A stretch of 64,000 nt of DNA from a bacterium (GTDB lineage: Bacteria; Patescibacteriota; Gracilibacteria; JAUYGZ01), in the NCBI GenBank assembly GCA_030690415.1, contig JAUYGZ010000029.1, positions 1 through 64,000 of the forward strand, given 5' to 3'. The position numbers and the translations under genes are program-made. Shown here piece by piece: positions 43,237 to 51,617 of this stretch (the stretch's first letter is position 1; each line of letters begins with the position of its first letter). Under the pieces are notes generated by a model. The model searched no databases and was not told where the DNA came from. It was given only the letters and a program-made list of their open reading frames with translations.

Positions 43237-43833
43237 ATGATCCCAGAGCAAATAAAGCGTTTGATACAGGAGCTGAGTAAGTTGCCGGGGATCGGCCCGA
43301 AGTCGGCGGAACGATTAACCTTTTATCTTTTGAAGCGTGAAGGGGCTCATGTTCAGGCTCTGGCGGACGCAATCGGGGGCCTGAAGAGGGGCATTGTGAT
43401 CTGTGAGCGTTGCTGCAATATGAGCAGTCAGCGGCTGTGTCAGATTTGCGACAGTGTTTCCCGGGAGCAGGGTATGGTCTGTGTAGTCGAAGACCCCATG
43501 GACGTGTTTGTGCTCGAAAACACCGGAGCATACAAAGGTCTTTACCACGTTCTTCATGGAGCTATTTCACCTCTGGATGGGGTGGGGCCGGAACAACTGA
43601 AGATTCAGCAGCTCATGGATCGTTTCGATTCCGAATCTATTGAAGAGCTTATTTTAGCCACCAATCCAACGGTGACGGGCGAAGCGACCGCTGTTTACCT
43701 GACTCGTCAGCTACGACAGAAAAACATTCGCATTACTCATCTCGCTCAGGGTTTGCCCATGGGAGGAGAGCTGGAGTTTGCGGGGGAAGATACTCTGAAG
43801 CGGGCGTTTATGGGGAGGAGGGAGATGGAGTGA
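43237..43833 (+). CDS. recR: Recombination mediator RecR
   Basis: RecR works with RecF/RecO to load RecA on gapped DNA. The 198-residue protein shows the helix-hairpin-helix LPGIGPKSAERL (~16-27), the C4 zinc finger (CERCC...CQIC, ~56-72), the TOPRIM domain starting VCVVEDPMDVFVLE (~80), and the C-terminal ATNPTVTGEATA and THLAQGLPMGGELE motifs. It is transcribed divergently from nrdR. Normal length and complete. Confidence 0.97.
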   Translation: MIPEQIKRLIQELSKLPGIGPKSAERLTFYLLKREGAHVQALADAIGGLKRGIVICERCCNMSSQRLCQICDSVSREQGMVCVVEDPMDVFVLENTGAYKGLYHVLHGAISPLDGVGPEQLKIQQLMDRFDSESIEELILATNPTVTGEATAVYLTRQLRQKNIRITHLAQGLPMGGELEFAGEDTLKRAFMGRREME

Positions 43834-43840
43834 AGAGGAC

Positions 43841-43868
43841 TTGAAAAAAATGAAGGATTATTTACAAT
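43841..43868 (+). promoter_or_regulatory. Candidate promoter downstream of recR
   Basis: TTGAAA (43841-43846), a 16-base spacer, and TACAAT (43863-43868), about 32 bases before the ATG at 43900. Confidence 0.45.
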
Positions 43869-43899
43869 GGGCCCGGTTATTATTCGGTAAATTTTTTTT

Positions 43900-44325
43900 A
43901 TGATACAACAGTCTTTGATTGAGGAGCATCCAGTTCCTGAAGCGCAGCAAGCATCAGAATCGTGTCTTACTGGAGATCAACTCACGAAGATTTCTAATGG
44001 TATGTTCCAGGAAGGATTTGAACCGATCGCAGGTCGTGATGTTCTGACATTTCAGAGTCCACTTTTTTCTGAAGAAAGCGAAAATCAAGGGCAGTTGGAA
44101 ATTGTCGTTCAGCTTGGGACATCAGGAATTGTGATATTGAGGCCTTTCTTTTTAGGAGCTGAGTTACCTTTTAATGTTCCTGTGGATCTCCATGAAGAGA
44201 GTGATCTCGTCTTTCAGGTCCAACAACGGTTGAAAGAGCTGGTAGAACTTGCGAGTAATATTATTCAGTGCAGGTGTGAGCTGAAAATGGTGATGAATGC
44301 TGATACAAAAGGTTTACAGGGTTAA
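43900..44325 (+). CDS. Hypothetical small protein
   Basis: A 141-residue soluble acidic protein. The first ~35 residues look disordered, the middle is beta-rich (LEIVVQLGTSGIVILRPF), and a helix with QQRLKELVELASNIIQ follows. I do not recognise a family. It has its own candidate promoter and lies between recR and the next hypothetical gene on the same strand. Confidence 0.55.
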   Translation: MIQQSLIEEHPVPEAQQASESCLTGDQLTKISNGMFQEGFEPIAGRDVLTFQSPLFSEESENQGQLEIVVQLGTSGIVILRPFFLGAELPFNVPVDLHEESDLVFQVQQRLKELVELASNIIQCRCELKMVMNADTKGLQG

Positions 44326-44376
44326 GATTGCGCTTCGTGATAGGATGGTCAGGAATAGAATGACTTTCCCTCGCTT

Positions 44377-45378
44377 ATGAATCTTGCTTTTTTTTCGCGG
44401 TTTTCGAAACACCGGAAGGTAAATAGTGTGTTTCAGATCCTGTCTCAGATGAGGAGGCATCCGGTTTTTCGCTGGGCACGTTTCGATGTGTACACACCGA
44501 CCCTGCATCCGAAGAAGCTCATTCTTCTTTTGGGGCAGGTCCATACGGTTTGGAAGGGGAAAATAGGGAATCGGGAACGGAGGAAAATCGTGAATTGTCA
44601 GGCCAGACTCTGCAGTTATTATGCTTACCTGGAGCAGTTTCATCAGGTTCGGCAGTTCGGAGGTGAAGGGATTTACGATGGCTTGGAGTCCCGGTTTTAC
44701 GATCAGGTCAGCTTTGCTTTGTACCAGGAAATGGAAGAGAAGTTGGGGTTTCACCGACCCGTTCTCCTGGATCAGATCACGGCTGTCGCGAAAAAAATCC
44801 TGAAGGAGTTGGGAGAGGAGTGGCACAAAGTCCTCCTGGATCAGCGGGATCTTTCGCGTATCCAGCGATTGTCCGCTGCCGTATCCGGGCAGACTTTGTT
44901 TAATTTTCTGTCTGAGGGAAGGGTCAGGGTCTATCCCATCGAGGGAGAAGGGGCTTATCAGCATGTTTTGCAGGGGATTTCCCAGCTGGGCGCACGGATC
45001 TCAAAACTGGAAAATACTTCTGAATTCAGAATGGTTCGACAGCGAGGTGGAAAGTCGAAGTCCGTGAAGGAGTCTGAAGTGATCTTGCAGTACAATGCTC
45101 TGGTCAAAGAGTTTAATCAGGTTATCGGAAGTGATCTGCGGGAGAGGGCGACCATGGAAATTTTGCGAAAAAAAGCGGAAGAGGATTCGCTGGTCGTTTT
45201 CACCATGGGGGTGGGACACCGGAAAAACTATCTTAGACTGGTGGATGAGTACCTGAGGGGCAGCGGGGTGGCTTTTGTTTTTGTCACGGCGCCTGAACTG
45301 AGGGTGAGCTGGTGGATTGTGATTGTGGTCCCAATGGTGATCTTGGGGGGCTTGATGTTCCTGGGGTGGTGGTTGTGA
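44377..45378 (+). CDS. Hypothetical membrane-tethered protein, TraB/EreA-like fold possible
   Basis: The 333-residue protein is soluble except for one C-terminal membrane helix (~312-332). Two motifs resemble the TraB/Tiki/EreA-ChaN fold: ILLLGQVH in an early strand (~48-55) and FTMGVGHRKNYLRLVDEYL (~275-293), where these families have conserved GxxH and VGxGH elements. The region between is helical, with a conserved YYAYLEQF. This is a weak fold-level suggestion. A terminator for the opposite strand follows directly. Confidence 0.55.
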   Translation: MNLAFFSRFSKHRKVNSVFQILSQMRRHPVFRWARFDVYTPTLHPKKLILLLGQVHTVWKGKIGNRERRKIVNCQARLCSYYAYLEQFHQVRQFGGEGIYDGLESRFYDQVSFALYQEMEEKLGFHRPVLLDQITAVAKKILKELGEEWHKVLLDQRDLSRIQRLSAAVSGQTLFNFLSEGRVRVYPIEGEGAYQHVLQGISQLGARISKLENTSEFRMVRQRGGKSKSVKESEVILQYNALVKEFNQVIGSDLRERATMEILRKKAEEDSLVVFTMGVGHRKNYLRLVDEYLRGSGVAFVFVTAPELRVSWWIVIVVPMVILGGLMFLGWWL

Positions 45379-45380
45379 AT

Positions 45381-45405
45381 GAAAAAAGCGAGGAATACTC
45401 CTCGC
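45381..45405 (-). terminator. Intrinsic terminator of the rpsF-ssb-rpsR operon
   Basis: On the minus strand GCGAGGA-gtat-TCCTCGC is followed by TTTTTTC, a classic 7-bp stem with U-run, 26 bases after rpsR. Confidence 0.88.
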
Positions 45406-45430
45406 TGTTGGTTTTGACACGGGATCTTTT

Positions 45431-45634
45431 TTATCTCACGAAGAAGAGTAGACCCATGATACGGGCTTTTTTGATGGCGCTCGTGGCCATTTTTTGCTGG
45501 CGGGCGCTGAGGCCGGTGTACCGTCGGGGTTTGATTTTTCCATAGTAGCTCACCACATGGCGGAGCAGCATGGGAACGTTTTTGTAATCAACGTAGTTGA
45601 TTTCGTCAAAGTCGTTACGGGCTGGTTTTTTCAT
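45431..45634 (-). CDS. rpsR: 30S ribosomal protein bS18
   Basis: The 67-residue protein is bS18 by the core IDYKN-like YVDYKNVPMLLRHV, GKIKPRRYTGLSARQQ (rRNA-binding), and the AIKKARIMGLLFFV end. The N-terminal zinc-type extension is absent, as in short bS18 forms. It pairs with bS6 on the 30S platform and is the last gene of the conserved rpsF-ssb-rpsR operon. Confidence 0.97.
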   Translation of the reverse strand: MKKPARNDFDEINYVDYKNVPMLLRHVVSYYGKIKPRRYTGLSARQQKMATSAIKKARIMGLLFFVR

Positions 45635-45661
45635 AAGGAAGGATTGTTAGGAAGGTGAGTG

Positions 45662-46111
45662 TTAAAATTCTATGTTTTCATCAGGTTCAGGAACAGGTTC
45701 TTCATGGGCTGCCGGAGCAGGCTTTGCACTCGCTTCGTTTTCCATAGTGGCTGGTATCTCATCATAGTCTTCACCATCCGATTTCTTTTCGAGCATGATC
45801 ATGTCCTGCACGATGATTTCAGTTTTGTGGCGGCGAATGCCCTCTGGAGTGTCCCATGCCCGGGTTTTGAGGTATCCCTCGATATAGATCAGTTTGCCTT
45901 TCTTCAGGTAGCTGCCGCAGATCTCTGCTAGCCGAGCCCAGGCGACCAGCTCGTGAAATTCCGCGCTGCTGTGCTTGCTTCCGTCTTTGGCTACCCATTG
46001 GCGGTTGGTGGCGATTCCGAAGGTACAGACTTGTTGGCTGTTCGGTGTTTGTCTCATTTCGGGGTCTCGGGTGAGGTTCCCGATTAATATCACCTTATTG
46101 ACACTTCTCAT
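45662..46111 (-). CDS. ssb: Single-stranded DNA-binding protein
   Basis: The 149-residue SSB has an OB fold (VNKVILIGNLTRDPEMRQT at the start, FHELVAWARLAEICGSYLKKGKLIYIEG in the core), then an acidic Pro/Ala/Glu linker. It ends DENIEF, where most SSBs have DDDIPF, so the acidic partner-binding tip is kept with a Pro-to-Glu change. Between rpsF and rpsR as in many bacteria. Confidence 0.97.
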   Translation of the reverse strand: MRSVNKVILIGNLTRDPEMRQTPNSQQVCTFGIATNRQWVAKDGSKHSSAEFHELVAWARLAEICGSYLKKGKLIYIEGYLKTRAWDTPEGIRRHKTEIIVQDMIMLEKKSDGEDYDEIPATMENEASAKPAPAAHEEPVPEPDENIEF

Positions 46112-46209
46112 CGTAGAGTGAGTAAAAGAGTAATGACAGGGTTCAGGGTAATCGCTTCTTCTGTCGTATAAAGGACAATTTCTTGACTCTCTTTTGAATT
46201 ATGACTTTT

Positions 46210-46839
46210 TTACAATCCCAAATCTTTGTCACTCAGTATGGCATCCAGTCTTTCATCGAGTGAAGAGCCCTTCGCAGCTTTCTTTTCTTCTTGAGGACTC
46301 TCTTTAGCGGGTTCTACCATTTTTGGAGATTCTGTCGGTTTGAGTTTCTCAGGAGCTGCTGCTTCAGGTTCTTTTTTGGCTCTTATTTCTTTCTCAGGGA
46401 TAGCTTCTTCGAGTTTCTTCTCAGTTGTCGCTTTGCTGACCCTTTTTTCTTCCGCTTTCTTTGGTCGTTTTTTCCCTCCTCGTTTTTCCGCTTTTTCTTT
46501 CCGAAGCTTGTCCATCTCGGTTTCGAGCTCTTTCAGGGTGAAGGGCTTGTAGTCATCCGGAACCTGCATAATGAGATGGCGGACCAGGTTGGGGTAGAGC
46601 TTGAGGTTTTCTTCAAGTTCTTTGATTTCTTCACCATCCACGAGGAAATTCCACACGGCGTAGTATCCTTTCCTCTGATTTTTGATGGGGTACGCAAAAT
46701 CTCGCATTCCCCAGATTTCTTCGAAGACGATTTCTTTTCCGAGCTGTTCTTTGAGGCCTTTGAGGCGCTCTTTGATTTCAGGGTCGGCTATGGTGCTGCT
46801 GATGATGACCATCAGCTCATATTTTTTCTTCATTTCCAT
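46210..46839 (-). CDS. rpsF: 30S ribosomal protein bS6 with long charged C-terminal tail
   Basis: Residues ~1-100 are a standard bS6 (KKYELMVIISS at the start, GMRDFAYPIKNQRKGYYAVWNF, NLVRHLIMQV). Residues ~105-209 form a Lys/Glu/Ala-rich, probably disordered tail (KKRPKKAEEKRVSKATTEKK...). ATG 46833 is an alternative start. Such tails vary between lineages; the E. coli protein instead carries a short Glu tail. First gene of the operon. Confidence 0.95.
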   Translation of the reverse strand: MEMKKKYELMVIISSTIADPEIKERLKGLKEQLGKEIVFEEIWGMRDFAYPIKNQRKGYYAVWNFLVDGEEIKELEENLKLYPNLVRHLIMQVPDDYKPFTLKELETEMDKLRKEKAEKRGGKKRPKKAEEKRVSKATTEKKLEEAIPEKEIRAKKEPEAAAPEKLKPTESPKMVEPAKESPQEEKKAAKGSSLDERLDAILSDKDLGL

Positions 46840-46864
46840 GGGGTTAAGGAATGATCTTGATATG

Positions 46865-46880
46865 CCCCGATGGGTCGGGG
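46865..46880 (-). promoter_or_regulatory. Hairpin in the rpsF leader
   Basis: CCCCGA-ccca-TCGGGG on the minus strand, ~25 bases before rpsF. bS6-bS18 is known to autoregulate through an rpsF leader structure in many bacteria; whether this hairpin belongs to it cannot be told by eye. A TTGACA (minus strand, 46934-46939) lies further upstream. Confidence 0.35.
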
Positions 46881-47044
46881 AGCCACAAGACCGAAAACGA
46901 AGGCTTACACACGGTAAAGGAAATTTTTTTTGCTGTCAAACTTGATTGAATAACAATAATTAGTTTATTGCAAGTCAGCTGGGTTGAAGTGCTTATAAAA
47001 CTAGGCAATACTCAGCCTCTTGTAGCAATTGGTTTTTACTCTCC

Positions 47045-48010
47045 ATGATTCAGCTCGATCAAGCCCTTGTAGACCAGATTCGGCAAAAGATTATCGCTGC
47101 CCGCAAGATTCTTTTGATTTCTCACAAAAATCCCGATGGGGATACCTTAGGCGCCGCTCTAGGAATGTATTGGTATCTCGATGGTTTGGGGAAGGATGTG
47201 GTGGTGGGCTGCTTTAATGCTGCCGCGGAGTCCTTGTCTTTTTTACCGGGGGCGGATCGGATGATTCATGATATTGATGATCGTCAGTATGATCTGGTGA
47301 TGAGTTTCGATACGGCTGACCCGAAGCTGAGTGGGTTTTTGACTGATAAGCCGGAGATTTATAGTCGTAGAGATCGGCATATCAATATCGATCATCACGC
47401 CTCCAATCAAATGTACGGGGGTATTAACCTGGTGGTGACCAATTCAGCTTCGACGACTCAGGTCTTATACTATCTCTTCACGGAGTTTGGGGCCATTTTT
47501 ACTCGTGAAATTGCGACTTGTCTCCTCACGGGTCTATATACGGATACGGGATCTTTTATGCATCAGAATACCAATGCCGAGACGCTTCGGGTGGGTGGAG
47601 CCTTGCTTCGCTACGGTGCTGATCTGGCTTCGATCTCGAAGCAGTTTTTTAACACCAAACCGGTCAATCAGTTGAGACTCTGGGGGAGGGTTCTGAATCG
47701 AGCTCAGCGGACTTCCGATGAGGTGATTATTTCAGCCATTACTTACGAGGACATGGTGGAGCTGGGGGCGGATAAGGATTATTTGTCAGGGGCCATTGAG
47801 TTTCTCAAGTATGTGCCGGGAATTCGGTATGCAAAGATTCTTTCTGAAGAAGAGGGGGGGAAGGTGAAGGGTTCTCTTCGGACGATTCGAGATGATGTGA
47901 ATGTTTCGGAGATTGCCTCTGAATTTGGAGGAGGAGGGCATGTGAAGGCGGCAGGGTTTACGATCCCGGGGAAGCTTGAAAGAGAGGTGCAGTGGAAGGT
48001 GGTGGAGTAG
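47045..48010 (+). CDS. DHH/DHHA1 phosphoesterase, NrnA-like
   Basis: The 321-residue two-domain protein belongs to the DHH superfamily. DHH domain: HKNPDGDTLGAALG (~30-43), FDTADPK (~92-98), and NIDHHASN with the metal-binding DHH (~118-125). Domain II: the DHHA1 EFGGGGHVKAAGFT motif near the end. NrnA-type enzymes degrade nanoRNA and hydrolyse pAp or cyclic dinucleotide products. The size without extra domains favours NrnA over RecJ. Divergent from rpsF. Confidence 0.9.
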   Translation: MIQLDQALVDQIRQKIIAARKILLISHKNPDGDTLGAALGMYWYLDGLGKDVVVGCFNAAAESLSFLPGADRMIHDIDDRQYDLVMSFDTADPKLSGFLTDKPEIYSRRDRHINIDHHASNQMYGGINLVVTNSASTTQVLYYLFTEFGAIFTREIATCLLTGLYTDTGSFMHQNTNAETLRVGGALLRYGADLASISKQFFNTKPVNQLRLWGRVLNRAQRTSDEVIISAITYEDMVELGADKDYLSGAIEFLKYVPGIRYAKILSEEEGGKVKGSLRTIRDDVNVSEIASEFGGGGHVKAAGFTIPGKLEREVQWKVVE

Positions 48011-48049
48011 AGAAGTGAGGAGTTAGGAGATGGGAGTTTGGAGGTTGGA

Positions 48050-49723
48050 TTACTCCTTGCTGATTTTTTCGAATTCGGTGGTTTTTAGGAACGGCAAGAC
48101 GACGAGGCAGGTGAGGGATGTGATGATATTGATCGCGATGAGGATTTCGATCACGTCGACCTGGATGGCACTGACTTCCAGCTCCGGGTGGTAAATACCC
48201 ATGAGTCCGTTGTAGAGCCAGCCCGAGAGCCAGGACGAGATGGCCAGTCCGATATTCATGATACTGGCGATGATGGCATAGTTCGTGGCTTCCGCTTTTT
48301 TAGGGGTGATGAGGACGGCAAATTTGAGAAGGGGAATGTAGGCGATCATAAAGACCAGTTCCTCGATGATAGACTGAAGGTAGAGGAATTTTTCTACGGG
48401 CATAAGGTTCATGGCTGAGGTAATGGGGTTCGTCCAGCCTTCTCCCGTGACGATCCACTGGAAGAGACTGTCGAAGAAGTAGACGGGGACGGCGATGATG
48501 TGTGCCAGCCAGGTGAATGGGGTTGTGCTGCCAATCCATTCCGCCCACTCGGGTCGGGTGATGGCGAATGACGTGAGGCCAAAGAGGGCGGCGATGATGA
48601 CGGTGGTGAAAAGCAGTTTTTTGAGTTTGATCTTATCGAAGATTTTCACGGCCAGGATGACTCCGAGGATGGATCCGATTTGGGAGATGGTGCTGATATA
48701 GCCGAGGGTCCCCTCGTTCACGCCCAGGGTGTCTTTGACATAAAAGAACATGCTGGAGCCGGTTCCGGGGTTGATTCGCCAGAGAAGGATGAAGAGGATG
48801 GCAATGAAAATCATTTTACTGGTCATCTTCAGTTTGCGGAGCTTGTTGAAATAGCTGAGCATCCAGGCTCCGAAGAGCAGCCAGATGGCTATGCTGATAT
48901 AGCTGGGATTGAGCCAGGGGACGTTTGTACTCAAGTATTCTCCTATTTGGGCATTGAAGACGGTATTCGTAATGATGAGCGTAAAGATGATGATCAGTGT
49001 GGAAATGTAGGCAGGAGTGAAGATCCTGATGTCGAGTTTCTTGGTCTGGTAGTGTTCCAAACTGCTTTCCCTGGTAATGGACTCTTCCGGGACTGATTCC
49101 CGGAGAGTGATGGATTCCACTGGTTTTTCGGTGATGAAAAAGGACGAGATGAAGGTGATGAGAGGGATGAAGGCCAGGATCAGGTACATTTGGTGAGGCG
49201 TGACGATCTCCTGAAAGATGAGCAGTCCTGAGAAGAAGGAAGTGACGAAGGCGGCGATTCGGATGGAAGCCTGAGTAATTCCCTGAATTCGGGAGGCATT
49301 GTTTTCGTTCGATTCTTCCACCACAAATCCATCCGTGGCCACGTCTGTCAAAGAAAGCCCCAGGTTTGCCAGAATGAGGGCCAGGAAGAAGGTCTCAAAG
49401 CTCGTTCCATAGAGAAAGAGGAGAAGGTATCCTAGGAATGCGAGCAATGGACCGATGTGCAGGTAGGGTTTTCTGCGGAATTTTCCGAGAGGGACCAGGT
49501 CAGTCAGGAGTCCAAAGACAGGTTTGATGGTCCAGGGGAGTGTTGCGGCTAGGCCAATGAGTCCGATTTGCATAAAGTCCAGACCCAGTTGTTCGCGGAG
49601 GATTATTGAAGAAGCGATGCCGACGAGACCTCCGGCTCCCTGGACGAAGTAGACGATAGAGACGAAGAATTCGTTAAAGGATTGCCATGGGGAGATGTGG
49701 CGGGTTGCGGTGAGGAAGGACAT
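48050..49723 (-). CDS. Major facilitator transporter, BT1 (folate/biopterin)-like
   Basis: The 557-residue protein has ~12-14 membrane helices. N-terminal half: YFVQGAGGLVGIASSIILREQLGLDFMQIGL then PWTIKPVFGLLTDLVPLGKFRRKPYL, the BT1-family loop, and LSLTDVATDGFVVE (~121-134) in helix 4. A cytosolic loop (~205-235) separates the halves. BT1 members carry folates, pteridines or unknown solutes; substrate cannot be set here. It stands alone, convergent with the DHH gene. Confidence 0.82.
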   Translation of the reverse strand: MSFLTATRHISPWQSFNEFFVSIVYFVQGAGGLVGIASSIILREQLGLDFMQIGLIGLAATLPWTIKPVFGLLTDLVPLGKFRRKPYLHIGPLLAFLGYLLLFLYGTSFETFFLALILANLGLSLTDVATDGFVVEESNENNASRIQGITQASIRIAAFVTSFFSGLLIFQEIVTPHQMYLILAFIPLITFISSFFITEKPVESITLRESVPEESITRESSLEHYQTKKLDIRIFTPAYISTLIIIFTLIITNTVFNAQIGEYLSTNVPWLNPSYISIAIWLLFGAWMLSYFNKLRKLKMTSKMIFIAILFILLWRINPGTGSSMFFYVKDTLGVNEGTLGYISTISQIGSILGVILAVKIFDKIKLKKLLFTTVIIAALFGLTSFAITRPEWAEWIGSTTPFTWLAHIIAVPVYFFDSLFQWIVTGEGWTNPITSAMNLMPVEKFLYLQSIIEELVFMIAYIPLLKFAVLITPKKAEATNYAIIASIMNIGLAISSWLSGWLYNGLMGIYHPELEVSAIQVDVIEILIAINIITSLTCLVVLPFLKTTEFEKISKE

Positions 49724-49844
49724 GGGGAAGAATGAAGAATGAGATGAAGAATGGAGGATCTAGAATTGTGTTTATTGTTGCAGAAAATTCTGGGAATCAA
49801 AATGTGATTGAGTTGTGTTATGCTATGGTGGCATTTTTGTTGAT

Positions 49845-50783
49845 ATGAAGCTTGTTTTGTTGGGGCATACCGGGTATGTGGGTGCATGGATTCTGAGGTA
49901 TTTTTCGGAGCAGGGTCATGATGTTCAGACGATTCGGACAGATGTGGCGGATTTGAGTCAGGTTCGGGACGCTCTGAAGGAGGTTCACGATTCTGTCGTT
50001 ATCAACGCGACTGGTAAGACGGGGAGGCCAAATGTCGACTGGTGCGAGGATCATCGCTTGGAGACAGCCAAGGTGAATATCGATGGGGCGATCAATGTCT
50101 GTGAGGTCGCTTCTGGGCAGGGGAATTATGTGGTGCAGATTGGGAGTGGGTGTATTTTTGAAACGAAGAAACGAGGAAGCGAGGAAACGAGGAAACGAGG
50201 AAAGGAAGAAACAAGGAAACGAGGAAACGAGGAAACAGGGGAACGAGGAAATGAAAATGGAGAGAGTCGAAAAATATATGCGTATACTGAGGAAGATGAG
50301 CCGAATTTTTTTGGATCCTATTACAGTCAGACGAAGGCAGTGGCGGAAGGAGCCTTGAAGGAGATTTCGAATGTGTGTGTTCTTCGTATTCGCATGCCAT
50401 TGCAAGGGAGTCCCAATCCGAAAAACTTGCTGGATAAGCTCCTGCAGTACGACAAAATTCTCTCAGTTCCTAATTCCGTGACCATCATGGAGGACTTTAT
50501 GCCTTTTCTTGAGCGGGTGATTGACAAGCGGCCCGTTGGGGTTTTGAATGCGGTGAATCCGGGAGTGTATGAGCACCGGGATCTGCTGGAACTGTATCGG
50601 GAGATTGTGGATCCGAGTCGGAGCTTTGAGTACATCGGTCTGGAGGAGTTTGAAGGGATGACGAAGGCGAAGCGGAGCAATTGTGTACTGTCGACGAAGA
50701 AGGGGGAGGAGATGGGGATTGCAATGCCTTCTGTTGAGGGGAATTTACAAAGGGTGCTTGAGTCTTATCGAAAAAAGCGCTAG
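49845..50783 (+). CDS. NAD(P)-dependent sugar epimerase/reductase (RmlD-like SDR)
   Basis: Start ATG 49845 (312 residues) places the Rossmann glycine motif LLGHTGYVG at the N-terminus. NATGKTGRPNVDWCEDH...KVNIDGAINV matches the RmlD-type extended SDR, with SGCIF as the Ser of the active site and YYSQTKAVAE as YxxxK. Between SGCIFE and the YYSQTK motif a ~31-residue KKRGSEETRKRG-type insertion is encoded by a GGAAACGA minisatellite (50161-50251). First gene of the polysaccharide locus. Confidence 0.8.
   Translation: MKLVLLGHTGYVGAWILRYFSEQGHDVQTIRTDVADLSQVRDALKEVHDSVVINATGKTGRPNVDWCEDHRLETAKVNIDGAINVCEVASGQGNYVVQIGSGCIFETKKRGSEETRKRGKEETRKRGNEETGERGNENGESRKIYAYTEEDEPNFFGSYYSQTKAVAEGALKEISNVCVLRIRMPLQGSPNPKNLLDKLLQYDKILSVPNSVTIMEDFMPFLERVIDKRPVGVLNAVNPGVYEHRDLLELYREIVDPSRSFEYIGLEEFEGMTKAKRSNCVLSTKKGEEMGIAMPSVEGNLQRVLESYRKKR
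50161..50251. repeat. GGAAACGA minisatellite inside the epimerase gene
   Basis: About ten imperfect tandem copies of (A)GGAAACG-type 8- to 9-base units stay in frame. Related units occur at 51533-51615. Confidence 0.75.
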
Positions 50784-50807
50784 TATACTGCAGATTTATT
50801 CATTCCT

Positions 50808-51617
50808 ATGAAAGGAATTATCTTAGCCGGTGGATCGGGAACCCGTCTGCATCCCTGTACGAAGGTGACGAGCAAGCAGCTCCTGCCGATCTATAATAAG
50901 CCGATGATTTATTATCCGCTGGAGACTTTATTGAAGGCTGGGATCACGGAGGTCTTGATCATCGTGTCGCCGGAGCATGCTGGGGATTTTGTGAATTTAC
51001 TGGGTTCCGGAAAGGATTTTGGGGCTCGTTTCTTTTACGAGGTTCAGGATAAGCCGGAAGGCTTGGCTCAGGCTTTTCTGATTGGCGAGAGTTTTATCGA
51101 AGACGAGCCGGTGGCGATGATTTTAGGGGATAATCTTTTCGAGGATGATATTTCCGATGCGGTTCAGAGTTTTAAAAAAGGAGCCCGTATTTTTGCCAAA
51201 GAGGTCGAAGATCCTCAGCGGTTTGGAGTCGTTGAGTTTGATGGTGAGAGGAGAGTGATTCGCGTTGTCGAAAAACCCCAAAAACCGAAAAGTAATTATG
51301 CGGTGACGGGGCTTTACATTTATGATAGTTCGGTTGTTCAGAAGGCTCGGAGTCTGCGGCCTTCGATGCGCGGTGAGCTTGAGATTACGGATCTGAATCA
51401 GCTCTATCTGGATGAAGGTCAGTTGGATGTGGCTTTCGTGGAGGGGGCGTGGCTGGACACGGGGACTTTTGAGAGTATGTATGAAGCGACCTGTATGGTG
51501 AGAGCGAAGGAGCTGGGACTTGGGGAACCAACCAAGAAACGAGGGAACAAGGAAACAAGGAAAACCATCCGACACAGGAGTCCTTCATTCCTCGTTTCTT
51601 CATTTCCTCGTTCATGA
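50808..51617 (+). CDS. rmlA: Glucose-1-phosphate thymidylyltransferase (RmlA-like)
   Basis: RmlA joins glucose-1-phosphate and dTTP into dTDP-glucose. GGSGTRLHP (~8-16), KQLLPIYNKPMIYYPL (~25-40), MILGDNLF (~104-111), VVEKP with PKSNYAVTGLYIYD, and EGAWLDTGT are all present. It is shorter than usual, because the normal C-terminal helices end at about residue 238. The last ~28 residues (KKRGNKETRK...) are encoded by an inverted-repeat minisatellite, so the original C-terminus may have been replaced. It follows the epimerase by 24 bases. Confidence 0.9.
   Translation: MKGIILAGGSGTRLHPCTKVTSKQLLPIYNKPMIYYPLETLLKAGITEVLIIVSPEHAGDFVNLLGSGKDFGARFFYEVQDKPEGLAQAFLIGESFIEDEPVAMILGDNLFEDDISDAVQSFKKGARIFAKEVEDPQRFGVVEFDGERRVIRVVEKPQKPKSNYAVTGLYIYDSSVVQKARSLRPSMRGELEITDLNQLYLDEGQLDVAFVEGAWLDTGTFESMYEATCMVRAKELGLGEPTKKRGNKETRKTIRHRSPSFLVSSFPRS
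51533..51615. repeat. Inverted minisatellite at the rmlA 3' end
   Basis: GAAACGAGG (51536-51544) and its inverted copy CCTCGTTTC (51590-51598), with further AAGGAAACAAGG and CTTCATTTCCTCG units. It encodes the aberrant tail of RmlA and overlaps the start of the next gene. Confidence 0.7.

Noticed and set aside
50161-50251. CRISPR-like array
   Set aside because: Units are 8-9 bases, contiguous and without spacers; this is a coding minisatellite.
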